Source: an uncultured Cellvibrionales bacterium
GTDB taxonomy: Bacteria; Pseudomonadota; Gammaproteobacteria; Pseudomonadales; UBA7434
Assembly: GCA_937897785.1 (NCBI GenBank)
Contig: CALCNB010000067.1
Span: 1 to 6,583 of the forward strand
Direction: 5' to 3'
Length of the DNA: 6,583 nucleotides
Position 1 is the first letter of the stretch; every line of letters begins with the position of its first letter. This document shows, in pieces, positions 1 to 6,237 of the stretch. The position numbers and the translations under genes are program-made. The notes under the pieces are model-generated. The model was not told where the DNA came from. It saw nothing but the letters and a program-made list of their open reading frames with translations, and made no database searches.

Positions 1-2
1 TA

Positions 3-149
3 CCTAGAAATGAAGATGGATTTGGTGAAGAAAGACTAATCTTTAAAAATAAAATTGGTAGAGTTAGAGATATTGAGGTAAATACCAAAGGAGAAATTTT
101 TTTGATTGCAGATGAGAATAAAACAACCCTGTATAAATTACTTCCTTAG
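3..149 (+). CDS. C-terminal end of a probable PQQ-type glucose/sorbosone dehydrogenase family protein (partial)
   Basis: Only the last 48 codons are inside the window; the reading frame is open from base 3 to the TAG at 147-149. The tail reads as one last beta-propeller strand pair: GRVRDIEVNTKGEIFLIADE followed by a short NKTTLYKLLP ending. This layout (arginine-rich 'GR-RD', then 'G-I-L--DE', then 'LY-L-P' just before the stop) is what I know from the C-termini of soluble six-bladed glucose/sorbosone dehydrogenase-like proteins, which are periplasmic PQQ-dependent sugar or aldose oxidases. The cofactor and catalytic residues lie upstream of the window, so substrate and activity cannot be judged. 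The gene converges with the minus-strand membrane gene and their stop codons overlap. The DNA here is distinctly AT-rich. Family assignment from such a short tail is moderate; another NHL or beta-propeller protein remains possible. Confidence 0.6.
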   Translation, partial: PRNEDGFGEERLIFKNKIGRVRDIEVNTKGEIFLIADENKTTLYKLLP

Positions 150-461
150 TTAACTCTAAATTTTCTTAAAAATATATTCCCTGCAAAAAAGACTATTATA
201 CATAAAGCGTACATATTAATAGTTAGTGAATATGTTTCTGCTATAAATCCAATTACAGCAGGAGCAAATAATAAAGCTGAAAAACCCATAGTTATAAGAT
301 TCGTAACAGTAGTTGGGGTCAATAGGGTTCGGCGTAACAGCTTGGCGATGCGACTCGGAGGCTGAAGCTGGGGGCTTAACTGCAGGCGATCGATGCGCTT
401 CAAGCGCTTGCTCGACCTTAACTGAGTCTGTAACAGACTCGGATGATACCACTCTCGACAT
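146..461 (-). pseudogene. Small two-helix membrane protein gene, apparently broken by a one-base frameshift
   Basis: Two minus-strand frames look like halves of one gene. From ATG 461 (GGAG at 475-478, a long 13-base spacer) one frame gives a soluble, Ser/Ala/Pro-rich leader, MSRVVSSESVTDSVKVEQAL, up to about residue 49 (NPIDP). The next frame then gives TTVTNLITMGFSALLFAPAV and a second hydrophobic segment around MYALCIIVFFAGNIFL, ending KFRVN at the TAA at 148-146. The frames meet at a run of four C on the minus strand (315-318 on plus); dropping one C restores a continuous 104-residue protein. It would have a cytosolic N-terminal half and two membrane helices at about 55-75 and 81-98. I do not recognise the family and assign no function. 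Alternatives are a sequencing error in the C run, a +1 ribosomal slip at CCC, or an independent 47-residue protein from ATG 289, which has no visible ribosome site. The second half is much more AT-rich than the first. Confidence 0.5.
424..440. repeat. Perfect short palindrome, 8-bp arms with one central base
   Basis: The sequence GAGTCTGT-A-ACAGACTC is a perfect inverted repeat with a single central base. It lies within codons 8-13 of the disrupted membrane gene. With no loop it would not form a good RNA hairpin, so if it has a role it is more like a dimeric protein's binding site. It could equally be chance in a Ser/Thr/Asp-coding stretch. Confidence 0.35.
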
Positions 462-485
462 ACGCAATAACCCGCTCCATACCGT

Positions 486-516
486 GGATTATGGCGACTC
501 ATTGACGCCATAAACC
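486..516. repeat. Inverted repeat / hairpin in the leader of the disrupted membrane gene
   Basis: TTATGGCG (489-496) and CGCCATAA (506-513) are exact inverted repeats around a 9-base loop. After one mismatch, GG at 486-487 pairs with CC at 515-516, giving 10 of 11 pairs. The hexamer ACCGTG also occurs as a direct repeat beside both arms (481-486 and 514-519). There is no T run on either strand, so this is not a standard terminator. Its place, about 28 bases before ATG 461, fits a leader hairpin or operator. This is inference from position only. Confidence 0.4.
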
Positions 517-585
517 GTGTAGACAGTAATCTGCAAGCTCTATGCCTAGTAGAGTTTTATTAATCTATTCAATAACTTGAAGTTA

Positions 586-616
586 ATTATCGCGCGCTCA
601 TCGTTGAAGAAGTCAA
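586..616 (-). promoter_or_regulatory. Weak candidate sigma70 promoter for the disrupted membrane gene, with adjacent dyad
   Basis: On the minus strand TTGACT (616-611) and GATAAT (591-586) resemble -35 and -10 boxes, but the spacer is 19 bases, longer than the usual 17. A dyad TAACTT-G-AAGTTA lies immediately downstream at 573-585, where an operator would overlap the start of transcription. The rest of the 462-672 gap between fleQ and the membrane gene shows no open frame, tRNA or clear terminator. The call is tentative. Confidence 0.2.
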
Positions 617-672
617 ACTTTTGTCAGACTCTTCACTGCCGCTATTTCAATAGGCCGGCAAAAAAATCGCCA

Positions 673-2133
673 TTAACTGACCGCCTGCCGGTTTAGGTCG
701 TACTTACGCATCTTTTCTACCAAGGTTGTGCGCCGCATCTGCAGTTTATCTGCGGCGCGGGCCACCACACCTTTTGCCTCATCGAGGGCTTGCTGAATCA
801 AATGCTGCTCTAGATCGGCAAGATAGGCCTTTAAATCGATACCATCGAGCGGCAGCAGCGGTTTAACATCCACATTAAGGATATGTTTCATGGCCTCAAG
901 GTTCGGCTGGCTATCCGTGAGATCGGCACCGTCATCACTGACATCCTGTTCTAGTTCAACGTAGCGAAATTTCGGGGGTAGATCTTTGACGCCCACGACA
1001 CCGAAGGGGTACATAATCGCCATGCGCTCAACTAAATTGGCCAGCTCTCGCACATTACCAGCCCAGCCATGCTGGCAAAGCGACATAATCGCGGCGGAGT
1101 TAAACCGTATTGAACCGCGTTGCTCGTTTTCTAAACGTGAGATCAATTCATTTAATAACAGCGGCAAATCTTCAACGCGTTCACGCAAAGCCGGCATTTC
1201 AATTGGGAAAACATTTAAGCGGTAATACAAGTCTTCTCGAAAGTCGCCATCACTGATCATTTGCTCTAAATTTTTATGCGTCGCGGCAATGATGCGAACA
1301 TCCACCTCGATCGTTGTATTACCACCAACCCGTTCAAATGTGCGCTCTTGCAAGACACGAAGAATTTTGACCTGCATATTGAGCGGCATATCGCCGATTT
1401 CATCAAGAAATAAGGTGCCCCCTTGAGCCATTTCAAAACGCCCGGCCCGGCTTGAAATAGCCCCAGTAAAGGCCCCTTTTTCATGACCGAATAATTCGCT
1501 TTCAAGTAACTCAGGGGGAATGGCTCCGCAATTAACCGGCACAAAGGGCTGCTGCTGACGCGGTGAATGGTAGTGTAAGTTACGGGCAACCACTTCCTTG
1601 CCAGTCCCCGATTCACCGGTGATTAACACTGTCACATTCTTGTCGGCTACTTGCGCCATTAATTCGCGCACCTGCTGAATTTTTCGACTGGTGCCGACTA
1701 AACTGCGAAATAGCACCGGATCGCGATGCAATGGTCGGCCATTCATAGTGTTTTGTTGCTGGCGATACACTTGTGCGCGATGAAGGTCGTCAACCAAACG
1801 GGCATAATTGGGCGGCATCTGAAGCTTAGAAATTACTGAGGGGGGTATCTCAAGCTCATTAAGATCGTTGCTATCATAATCTACAATCATAATCGGCAGG
1901 CCTGACTGCCATTGCTCGGCACATTGCAAATGCTCAACTAAAGGTTGTTGGTCTTGCGCCAAGACCAACAAACTAAGATTTTCTCGATAGGCACTGGTTT
2001 GAACCTCGGCCTGCTGCCACTCAGCATAAGAAAAACAACGAACCGGTTCGCCAATAAATTCAAAAACTAATCTAAGCTCATCGCGCCTACGCTGATCATT
2101 ATCAACAATAACAATTCGCACTTCTTCCCACAT
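673..2133 (-). CDS. fleQ: FleQ/FlrA-type sigma54-dependent master regulator of flagellar genes
   Basis: This 486-residue protein has the length and layout of FleQ: a degenerate receiver domain (about 1-120), an AAA+ ATPase core (about 140-390) and a Fis-type helix-turn-helix (about 441-483). Seen directly are Walker A GESGTGKE (173-180), the sigma54-contacting GAFTGA loop (220-225), Walker B GGTLFLDE (238-245) and NVREL (360-364). Three motifs that bind c-di-GMP in Pseudomonas FleQ are all present: LFRS (141-144), KEVVARN (179-185) and ExxxR (E329/R333). The receiver has LLVLAQ where a phosphorylated Asp would sit, so control by phosphorylation is unlikely, as in known FleQ. By family knowledge it opens sigma54 promoters for hook, basal-body and regulatory genes, and c-di-GMP inhibits its ATPase. 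ATG 2133 is preceded by AGGAT at good spacing. WAGN replaces the usual WPGN (357-360). It lies downstream of fliT with its own leader. Very sure. Confidence 0.96.
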   Translation of the reverse strand: MWEEVRIVIVDNDQRRRDELRLVFEFIGEPVRCFSYAEWQQAEVQTSAYRENLSLLVLAQDQQPLVEHLQCAEQWQSGLPIMIVDYDSNDLNELEIPPSVISKLQMPPNYARLVDDLHRAQVYRQQQNTMNGRPLHRDPVLFRSLVGTSRKIQQVRELMAQVADKNVTVLITGESGTGKEVVARNLHYHSPRQQQPFVPVNCGAIPPELLESELFGHEKGAFTGAISSRAGRFEMAQGGTLFLDEIGDMPLNMQVKILRVLQERTFERVGGNTTIEVDVRIIAATHKNLEQMISDGDFREDLYYRLNVFPIEMPALRERVEDLPLLLNELISRLENEQRGSIRFNSAAIMSLCQHGWAGNVRELANLVERMAIMYPFGVVGVKDLPPKFRYVELEQDVSDDGADLTDSQPNLEAMKHILNVDVKPLLPLDGIDLKAYLADLEQHLIQQALDEAKGVVARAADKLQMRRTTLVEKMRKYDLNRQAVS

Positions 2134-2235
2134 AAAGCATCCTAAAATCGTCTATGAGCGTCATAAAACCAGCGTTAAGGTTTTTTTTGAAAAACAGCTT
2201 CGCAAGAGAGTCAAAAGAATGACATCTCAGTGGCG

Positions 2236-2264
2236 ATTATCTAGGAGAAACACCACGCAAGCAA
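2236..2264 (-). promoter_or_regulatory. Candidate sigma70 promoter of fleQ
   Basis: On the minus strand TTGCTT (2264-2259), a 17-base spacer and GATAAT (2241-2236) form the best sigma70-like promoter in the 267-base gap between fliT and fleQ. The -10 matches consensus at five of six positions; the -35 only at three. It would give a leader of roughly 95 bases, containing an A/T-rich stretch and a small dyad TATGA-GCG-TCATA (2153-2165) just before the fleQ ribosome site. A separate vegetative promoter fits FleQ's place at the top of the hierarchy. No open frame or tRNA is visible in this gap. Confidence 0.4.
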
Positions 2265-2400
2265 ACACTATTGGAAAAAAAAGCGATCTAATTCATAGAC
2301 TTCGGAAAAAAATGTCTACCAGTATTATTTTTAAACAATTTCGACGTAATGGCGAATGAATCAAGGGAAGTTATATTGAAAATCATCAACAATTTGCGCT

Positions 2401-2778
2401 TCAGAGTTTAGCGTGTTGTAAATACTGATCGCTCACTGCACGGGCTGATTGCGCTGCCTTCAGCTTTTCAGCAACTGAATCGCGCTCAAGGATACATTGC
2501 TGTTGGAGGGCTTGGTAGGTACTCAGCAATTGGCGCAGTTGGGATTCGTACTGCATCACCGCAGCTTTTGAACGGTCACCGGCAGCAAGCGATGTCGCCT
2601 GACTGGCAATCGCAGCCGCCTCTACACAAGGTCGGGTATAGTCATTGAGTCGATTGATCGCCGCCCAGTCATTGGCCGAAAAAGCATCGTCGAATGCCGC
2701 CATTAACTGCTCTAAGGACGGAACCGCCTCATCGCCTAACTGCCATGAATGAATTTTACGGTGAGTTACAGGCAACAT
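2401..2778 (-). CDS. fliT: FliT-like flagellar protein, probable export chaperone
   Basis: The protein is 125 residues from ATG 2778. A TTG 12 bases further upstream is in frame but sits too close to any ribosome site. Even the ATG has only a distant AGG, so translation is probably coupled to fliS, which ends 14 bases upstream. Sequence conservation is low. What supports the call is position directly after fliS, small size, an almost wholly helical composition, and the segment LEQLMAAFDDAFSANDWAAI followed by NRLNDYTRP (residues 22-50), which resembles the first helices of FliT proteins. A second long polar helix follows (about 74-115: QLRQLL, TYQALQQQ, SVAEKLKAAQ). In characterised relatives FliT binds FliD before export; in enterics it also inhibits FlhDC, which is not expected in a FleQ organism. 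FliT proteins diverge quickly, so the name rests mainly on context. Confidence 0.65.
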   Translation of the reverse strand: MLPVTHRKIHSWQLGDEAVPSLEQLMAAFDDAFSANDWAAINRLNDYTRPCVEAAAIASQATSLAAGDRSKAAVMQYESQLRQLLSTYQALQQQCILERDSVAEKLKAAQSARAVSDQYLQHAKL

Positions 2779-2792
2779 AGTGCAATTCAAGC

Positions 2793-3224
2793 CTAAACCG
2801 TGATCGGCGAAGGGTTAGAAGCAACCGAATGCTCCGAACTGGACGGAGCGATTTCCAACCAAGCCGACTCCAATTGTTTCAATACGTCTATGGCTTCTTG
2901 CAGCGCTTGAATATCATCATTGACATTCGCATCAGTGACACGCTGTGTCACAAAGTAGTAGAGCTCGGTTAAATTTTTGGCCAAGATACCGTCACCAGCT
3001 TCTGGATCAACGCTGTCTAACAAACCACCGACAATACTAATAGCTTGGGTAAGCGCTTCACCCTTAGCTGCAATCTCATTGCGCTGCATACAACCTTTAG
3101 CAACTGCTAATTTTTCTAACGCTCCCTTAAAAAGCATGACAATTAAATGGTGCGGATCAGCATCGACAACACCCGTTTCTGTATCGATCAATTTATACTG
3201 CTGATCTTGTGCTGATTTACTCAT
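2793..3224 (-). CDS. fliS: FliS flagellin export chaperone
   Basis: This 143-residue protein matches FliS in its core. The signature ADPHHLIVMLFKGALEKLA spans residues 22-40. It is followed by AKGCMQRNEIAAKGEALTQA (42-61), IVGGLLDSVDPEAG (64-77) and LTELYYFVTQRVTDANVNDD (85-104). These are the helices of the FliS four-helix bundle, which cradles the C-terminal helix of flagellin in the cytoplasm and delivers it to the export gate. The first ~15 residues carry the usual Tyr-containing lid (QQYKLI). The last ~18 residues, rich in Ser and Pro, extend past the usual end near WLEI and look disordered. ATG 3224 has AAGGG about 7 bases upstream. It follows fliD after 141 bases and precedes the FliT-like gene by 14, so fliS and fliT form one transcription unit. 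Confidence 0.93.
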   Translation of the reverse strand: MSKSAQDQQYKLIDTETGVVDADPHHLIVMLFKGALEKLAVAKGCMQRNEIAAKGEALTQAISIVGGLLDSVDPEAGDGILAKNLTELYYFVTQRVTDANVNDDIQALQEAIDVLKQLESAWLEIAPSSSEHSVASNPSPITV

Positions 3225-3365
3225 ACTCTAACCCTTGGCTGCTAATAACCTTTACTCTGTGAAATTTTTAGTCTACAGGCCTGGCTGCTCGTCTTGGATT
3301 CTCAACTTGAGGCAAGACATTTGATCAGCGCTAGCCGATAAACCCTGTAAAATGATCCCTCAACA
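3225..3365 (-). other. fliD-fliS intergenic spacer with a short hairpin
   Basis: This 141-base gap holds no open frame. On the minus strand ATCGGC-TAGC-GCTGAT (around 3324-3339) can form a 6-bp stem with one G-U pair, but no T run follows, so it is not a clear terminator. A CAGGCCTG palindrome lies at 3276-3283. I find no convincing sigma28, sigma54 or sigma70 promoter, so fliS is most simply read as part of the fliD transcript. Confidence 0.4.
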
Positions 3366-5183
3366 CTACTCATTCGTCTGGTTAATCAGCTTAAGTTGAT
3401 CCAATAAAAAATCACCCTGCGAATTTAAATTAGAAACCATTAAGTCTAAGGCTGAAAATCGGGCTTTGAGATTTTCTTCGTAGCTCAGTAAACGGTCGTC
3501 TTGTGCTTCTCGTCGGCTTTGAATACGCTCTAACTCGGTGGATAACCCCGTGGTTCGAGTATCAATCATGCCTTGCTCACCACTACCGCCTAAAAAACCT
3601 GCCATAATTTCTTGAAGCGCGACAAATGCGCCTTTTTGATGTGGATAGGAGCTAGCATTATCTGATATTGCAACAGAGTCATAAACATCAACGAAACCCG
3701 TTGATTGATCCACTACTTCAATCTGAAAAGCATTTTCACTGCCAGGGTTTAGCGCGGATAGGACGAGCCTCTTGCCCTGATTGCCGAACAAATCAACGTC
3801 ATTAATCACCATCGATTGAATAAAATCATTAGCCGGTGCATTATTGATAGCATCACTTAAACCTTGGACACTACTATTACCTAAGGCGACACTACTATAA
3901 AAACTAAATTGATCGCTATTACTTGTAATTGTTATTTGGCCATCTGAAACAACAAAATCATCAATAGAAGAATAGAGCGCTGTTTTATAGGTTTGAAATG
4001 GTTCTGTATCCGCATCATTGGCTGTTAACAGCTGAATCACATCCTCAAAATTAGTCGTCAGCAAGCCCTCTAACATACCTTGATCCAACGATAAATTACC
4101 TTCACGATCAAATCGAACACCAACATCACTGAGTGTTTGCACGCCCGCAGGTAAAGCTCTATGCTGAGTAAAGATAGTGCTACGAAGTTGAGCACTTAAA
4201 CTGCGAAGCAAAGAGTCGCCCACTAACAAACCGGCGCTGTCATCACCCACACCGGCATTGCCTAAATCGTTAATGGTTTTATTTAAGTCGTTAAATGCCT
4301 TCACAAAATCATTTAAGTTATCGGCAATGCTTTGTGTATTGTTACTGATAGTGGCAGTTTCAGCCGCCGTCGTTTCCGACAAGGCCGTAATCGACACACC
4401 CTCAATCACATCGGTAAAAACTGCCCCTGAAGTCGAACTAATTAACTGACCATTGACGATGATCTCAGCATTCTCTGCGTCTAGGATTGATTGCATAGAG
4501 GACGCGGAACTATTATTTGGATCAAACCCCAATTGCGATAAGCCGATAGCATCCGTATTGTTACCATCATCATCACTGACTGAGAGGGTCATCTGATGAG
4601 CCGTACCCGTATCGGCAGCATTAATTACTAAGACAGGGCCACTGTCGGCATTCACAATCGTCGCCTCAATACCAGGATTATCAATGGCAGCATTAATCGC
4701 TGCGGCAATGTCAGCTAATGTACTTTGATTAGCATCAATAGCCACCACAAACAGGTCACCTTGCTGCGTTGAGATAGTGAGCTCGCCACCACCAATGGCC
4801 GTTGAAGCATCGCTTACGGTGGTATTCGTTACATCGACGAGTGATGAAGTTTGTAATGACTGACGCTGGCCAATAGTGTTTACTTCAATCGATAATGTGG
4901 CGGCATTAGCGGTGGTTGAGGCAGTCACCGAAAAAGCACTAGGGTTGGATGAAATCGCTTTTCGGCTTTCAAGGCTGCCTGCTTTCGCTAAATCACTCAT
5001 GCTGTTATTGAACAGCGAGGCACTACTTTTCAACAACCCATAAGCCGAAATCTTTTCAGTTGCTATAAATGCTCGGCCATCAAAAGGGGCCGTATAGCGT
5101 TGTCGCTCATTAGCCACTAAAGTGTCTAAAAGCGTCTGCAGCTCTAAGCCGGACCCAACGCCTAAAGAAGAAATATTTGTCAT
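3366..5183 (-). CDS. fliD: FliD filament-cap protein (HAP2) with an extra IN-like module
   Basis: The 605-residue product (ATG 5183) opens with the FliD signature MTNISSLGVGSGLELQTLLD and ends with the coiled-coil region TTGLSTELERIQSRREAQ, LKARFSALDLMVSNLNSQG and FLLDQLKLINQ. FliD forms the cap on the growing filament tip and folds flagellin subunits into place. Domains: FliD_N about 1-115; a flagellin-IN-like module about 131-220; FliD_C begins near 277. FliD_C appears interrupted at about 388-520: between FEDVIQLLT and GFLGGSGEQGMIDTRTTGL there is a second IN-like stretch with GQITI, LSDAINN, GKRLVLSA and NPGSENAFQIEV. A TTG nine bases upstream is in frame, but ATG 5183 fits the conserved start and has GGA close upstream. 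The start lies 16 bases after the flagellin stop. Identification is secure; the module is inferred from pattern. Confidence 0.95.
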   Translation of the reverse strand: MTNISSLGVGSGLELQTLLDTLVANERQRYTAPFDGRAFIATEKISAYGLLKSSASLFNNSMSDLAKAGSLESRKAISSNPSAFSVTASTTANAATLSIEVNTIGQRQSLQTSSLVDVTNTTVSDASTAIGGGELTISTQQGDLFVVAIDANQSTLADIAAAINAAIDNPGIEATIVNADSGPVLVINAADTGTAHQMTLSVSDDDGNNTDAIGLSQLGFDPNNSSASSMQSILDAENAEIIVNGQLISSTSGAVFTDVIEGVSITALSETTAAETATISNNTQSIADNLNDFVKAFNDLNKTINDLGNAGVGDDSAGLLVGDSLLRSLSAQLRSTIFTQHRALPAGVQTLSDVGVRFDREGNLSLDQGMLEGLLTTNFEDVIQLLTANDADTEPFQTYKTALYSSIDDFVVSDGQITITSNSDQFSFYSSVALGNSSVQGLSDAINNAPANDFIQSMVINDVDLFGNQGKRLVLSALNPGSENAFQIEVVDQSTGFVDVYDSVAISDNASSYPHQKGAFVALQEIMAGFLGGSGEQGMIDTRTTGLSTELERIQSRREAQDDRLLSYEENLKARFSALDLMVSNLNSQGDFLLDQLKLINQTNE

Positions 5184-5199
5184 GTAATCCAACTTTCCA

Positions 5200-6066
5200 T
5201 CATTTACTTAGTAAATTCAATACTTGCTGTGGTATCGCATTTGCTTGAGCCAAAATAGCTATACCAGCTTGCTGCAAAATTTGCGTTCGAGTTAAGTTAG
5301 CTGTTTCAACTGCAAAATCAGCATCCTCAATTCGTCCCTTGGAGCTTGCCAATTGCGTTCGAACTTCTGATAAATTACTTACAAATGAATCTATCCTATT
5401 TGACACAGCCGCAAGATCAGTTCTTTGACCAGAAACATATGATAATGCCATATCAACGCTAGAAATATAAACTCTCGCGTTAGTAACGGTGTCAACACCA
5501 CTGCCTGTAGAGAATATTTGGACGGAAGCAAAACCAGTCAACATCAATCCGCCTAAAGCTGAAAACGTCATGGGAGGGATAGTGTGAAATATGGCAAGTT
5601 GCCAATTGCTTTCATAACCTTCAAAATAAATACCACCATATTCCCTAGTACCATCCATTAAACCTATACCTGCCCATTTAGTATTATTAGCAATTCTGGT
5701 GATTTCAGACTCAAGTGCCGTGGCTTCTGCATCAAGAGCACCTCTGTCAAACCCTTCCAGTGTTCCATTAGATGCCTGAACAGCTAATTCCCTCATTCTC
5801 AAGAGAAGTGTCTGTATTTCCTTTATCGCCCCATCAGCGGTATCAACCATACTTTGTGCATCTGATGCGTTTCGTGAGGCAGCGGCTAAACCCTGGATTT
5901 CAGCGGTTAAACGTGTTGCTATTGCCTGACCGGCAGCATCATCTCTTGCATAGTTAATTCTTTTCCCTGTTGATAGTCTTTCCATAGCACTGTCGAGCGC
6001 GGACGTGGTTCGCTTTGCAGCGTTTGCTGCAAAAGAAGCTGCGTAATTTGAATTGATATTTACCAT
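5200..6066 (-). CDS. Flagellin, short form with divergent core (complete)
   Basis: This 288-residue flagellin has both conserved ends and a small middle. The N-terminal D0/D1 part (1-140) shows LDSAMERLSTGKRINYARDD, DAQSMVDTADGAIKEIQTLL and LRMRELAVQASNGT (89-102, the region that contacts FliD-like partners and TLR5 in other flagellins). The C-terminal D1/D0 part (about 205-288) shows GRIEDADFAVETANLTRTQI and ends QQVLNLLSK. No large outer D2/D3 domain is present. The joining segment 141-200 is unusual: it is rich in bulky residues (YGGIYFEGYESNWQLAIFHT, IPPMTF) where flagellins normally carry a smooth 'QIG...GQT' hairpin. The start is ATG 6066, preceded by a strong GGGAGG; an upstream extension to 6093 would precede that ribosome site and is rejected. 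Subunits are exported with FliS help and assemble under FliD. The gene is clearly flagellin, but which paralogue (fliC, flaA, flaB) cannot be told. Confidence 0.95.
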   Translation of the reverse strand: MVNINSNYAASFAANAAKRTTSALDSAMERLSTGKRINYARDDAAGQAIATRLTAEIQGLAAASRNASDAQSMVDTADGAIKEIQTLLLRMRELAVQASNGTLEGFDRGALDAEATALESEITRIANNTKWAGIGLMDGTREYGGIYFEGYESNWQLAIFHTIPPMTFSALGGLMLTGFASVQIFSTGSGVDTVTNARVYISSVDMALSYVSGQRTDLAAVSNRIDSFVSNLSEVRTQLASSKGRIEDADFAVETANLTRTQILQQAGIAILAQANAIPQQVLNLLSK

Positions 6067-6074
6067 ACCTATAA

Positions 6075-6080
6075 CCTCCC
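6075..6080 (-). promoter_or_regulatory. Strong ribosome binding site of the complete flagellin gene
   Basis: GGGAGG on the minus strand sits 8 bases before ATG 6066. It is the best Shine-Dalgarno match in the window, fits a highly made structural protein and fixes the start codon. Confidence 0.85.
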
Positions 6081-6102
6081 AAAATATAAACAACCGTAGT
6101 TA

Positions 6103-6129
6103 GAAACGACATAGAACTGAATTTGTTTA
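6103..6129 (-). promoter_or_regulatory. Weak candidate sigma28 (FliA) promoter of the complete flagellin gene
   Basis: On the minus strand TAAA (6129-6126) is followed after exactly 15 bases by GTCGTTTC (6110-6103). The spacing is that of sigma28 promoters (TAAA-N15-GCCGATAA), but the -10 matches at only four of eight positions. A competing sigma70-like reading, TTATCA with TATATT 18 bases on, lies just upstream in the same AT-rich stretch. A dyad AGTTAT-TG-ATAACT at 6153-6166 could be an operator. A promoter is expected here because a terminator precedes the region; its exact position is uncertain. Confidence 0.3.
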
Positions 6130-6180
6130 GTAAAAATATACTTTTTTTTATAAGTTATTGATAACTAACGTTTTAAAATA

Positions 6181-6216
6181 AAAAGCCCCCCCTAGTTTTC
6201 ACTAGAGAGGGCTTTT
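6181..6216 (-). terminator. Rho-independent terminator behind the upstream flagellin gene
   Basis: The arms 6181-6195 and 6202-6216 pair along 15 bases with two mismatches around the 6-base loop. On the minus strand the outer stem closes with GGGCTTTT and continues into TTTTTATTTT, a typical T tract. On the plus strand the tail is only TTTTAGG, so activity is mainly for minus-strand transcripts. It separates the two flagellin genes into independent transcription units. Confidence 0.88.
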
Positions 6217-6237
6217 AGGTTGAAGGCTATATATCTC

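Noticed and set aside
313..513. Plus-strand open frame of 66 codons opposite the membrane gene
   Set aside because: No ribosome site, no recognisable protein features, and it is explained as the mirror of the minus-strand coding segment.
654..700. Inverted CCGGCA/TGCCGG pair around the fleQ stop
   Set aside because: The loop is more than 20 bases and the T run lies inside it instead of after the stem, so it is not a normal terminator.
2153..2165. TATGA-GCG-TCATA dyad upstream of fleQ as a CRP/Vfr site
   Set aside because: CRP-type sites need a 6-base spacer and TGTGA/TCACA arms; neither fits.
2277..2330. Possible terminator behind fliT: small stems (TAGAC/GTCTA, TCTA/TAGA) near runs of T on the minus strand
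   Set aside because: The stems are only 4-5 bp, AT-rich, and not placed directly before the T run; too weak to call.
3334..3341. Perfect sigma28 -10 box GCCGATAA on the plus strand between fliD and fliS
   Set aside because: It points antisense into fliD, and there is no TAAA-like -35 element 15 bases upstream, so it is probably chance.
3225..3365. Hidden flaG or other small gene in the fliD-fliS gap
   Set aside because: Stops occur in all minus-strand frames and no FlaG-like sequence is seen.
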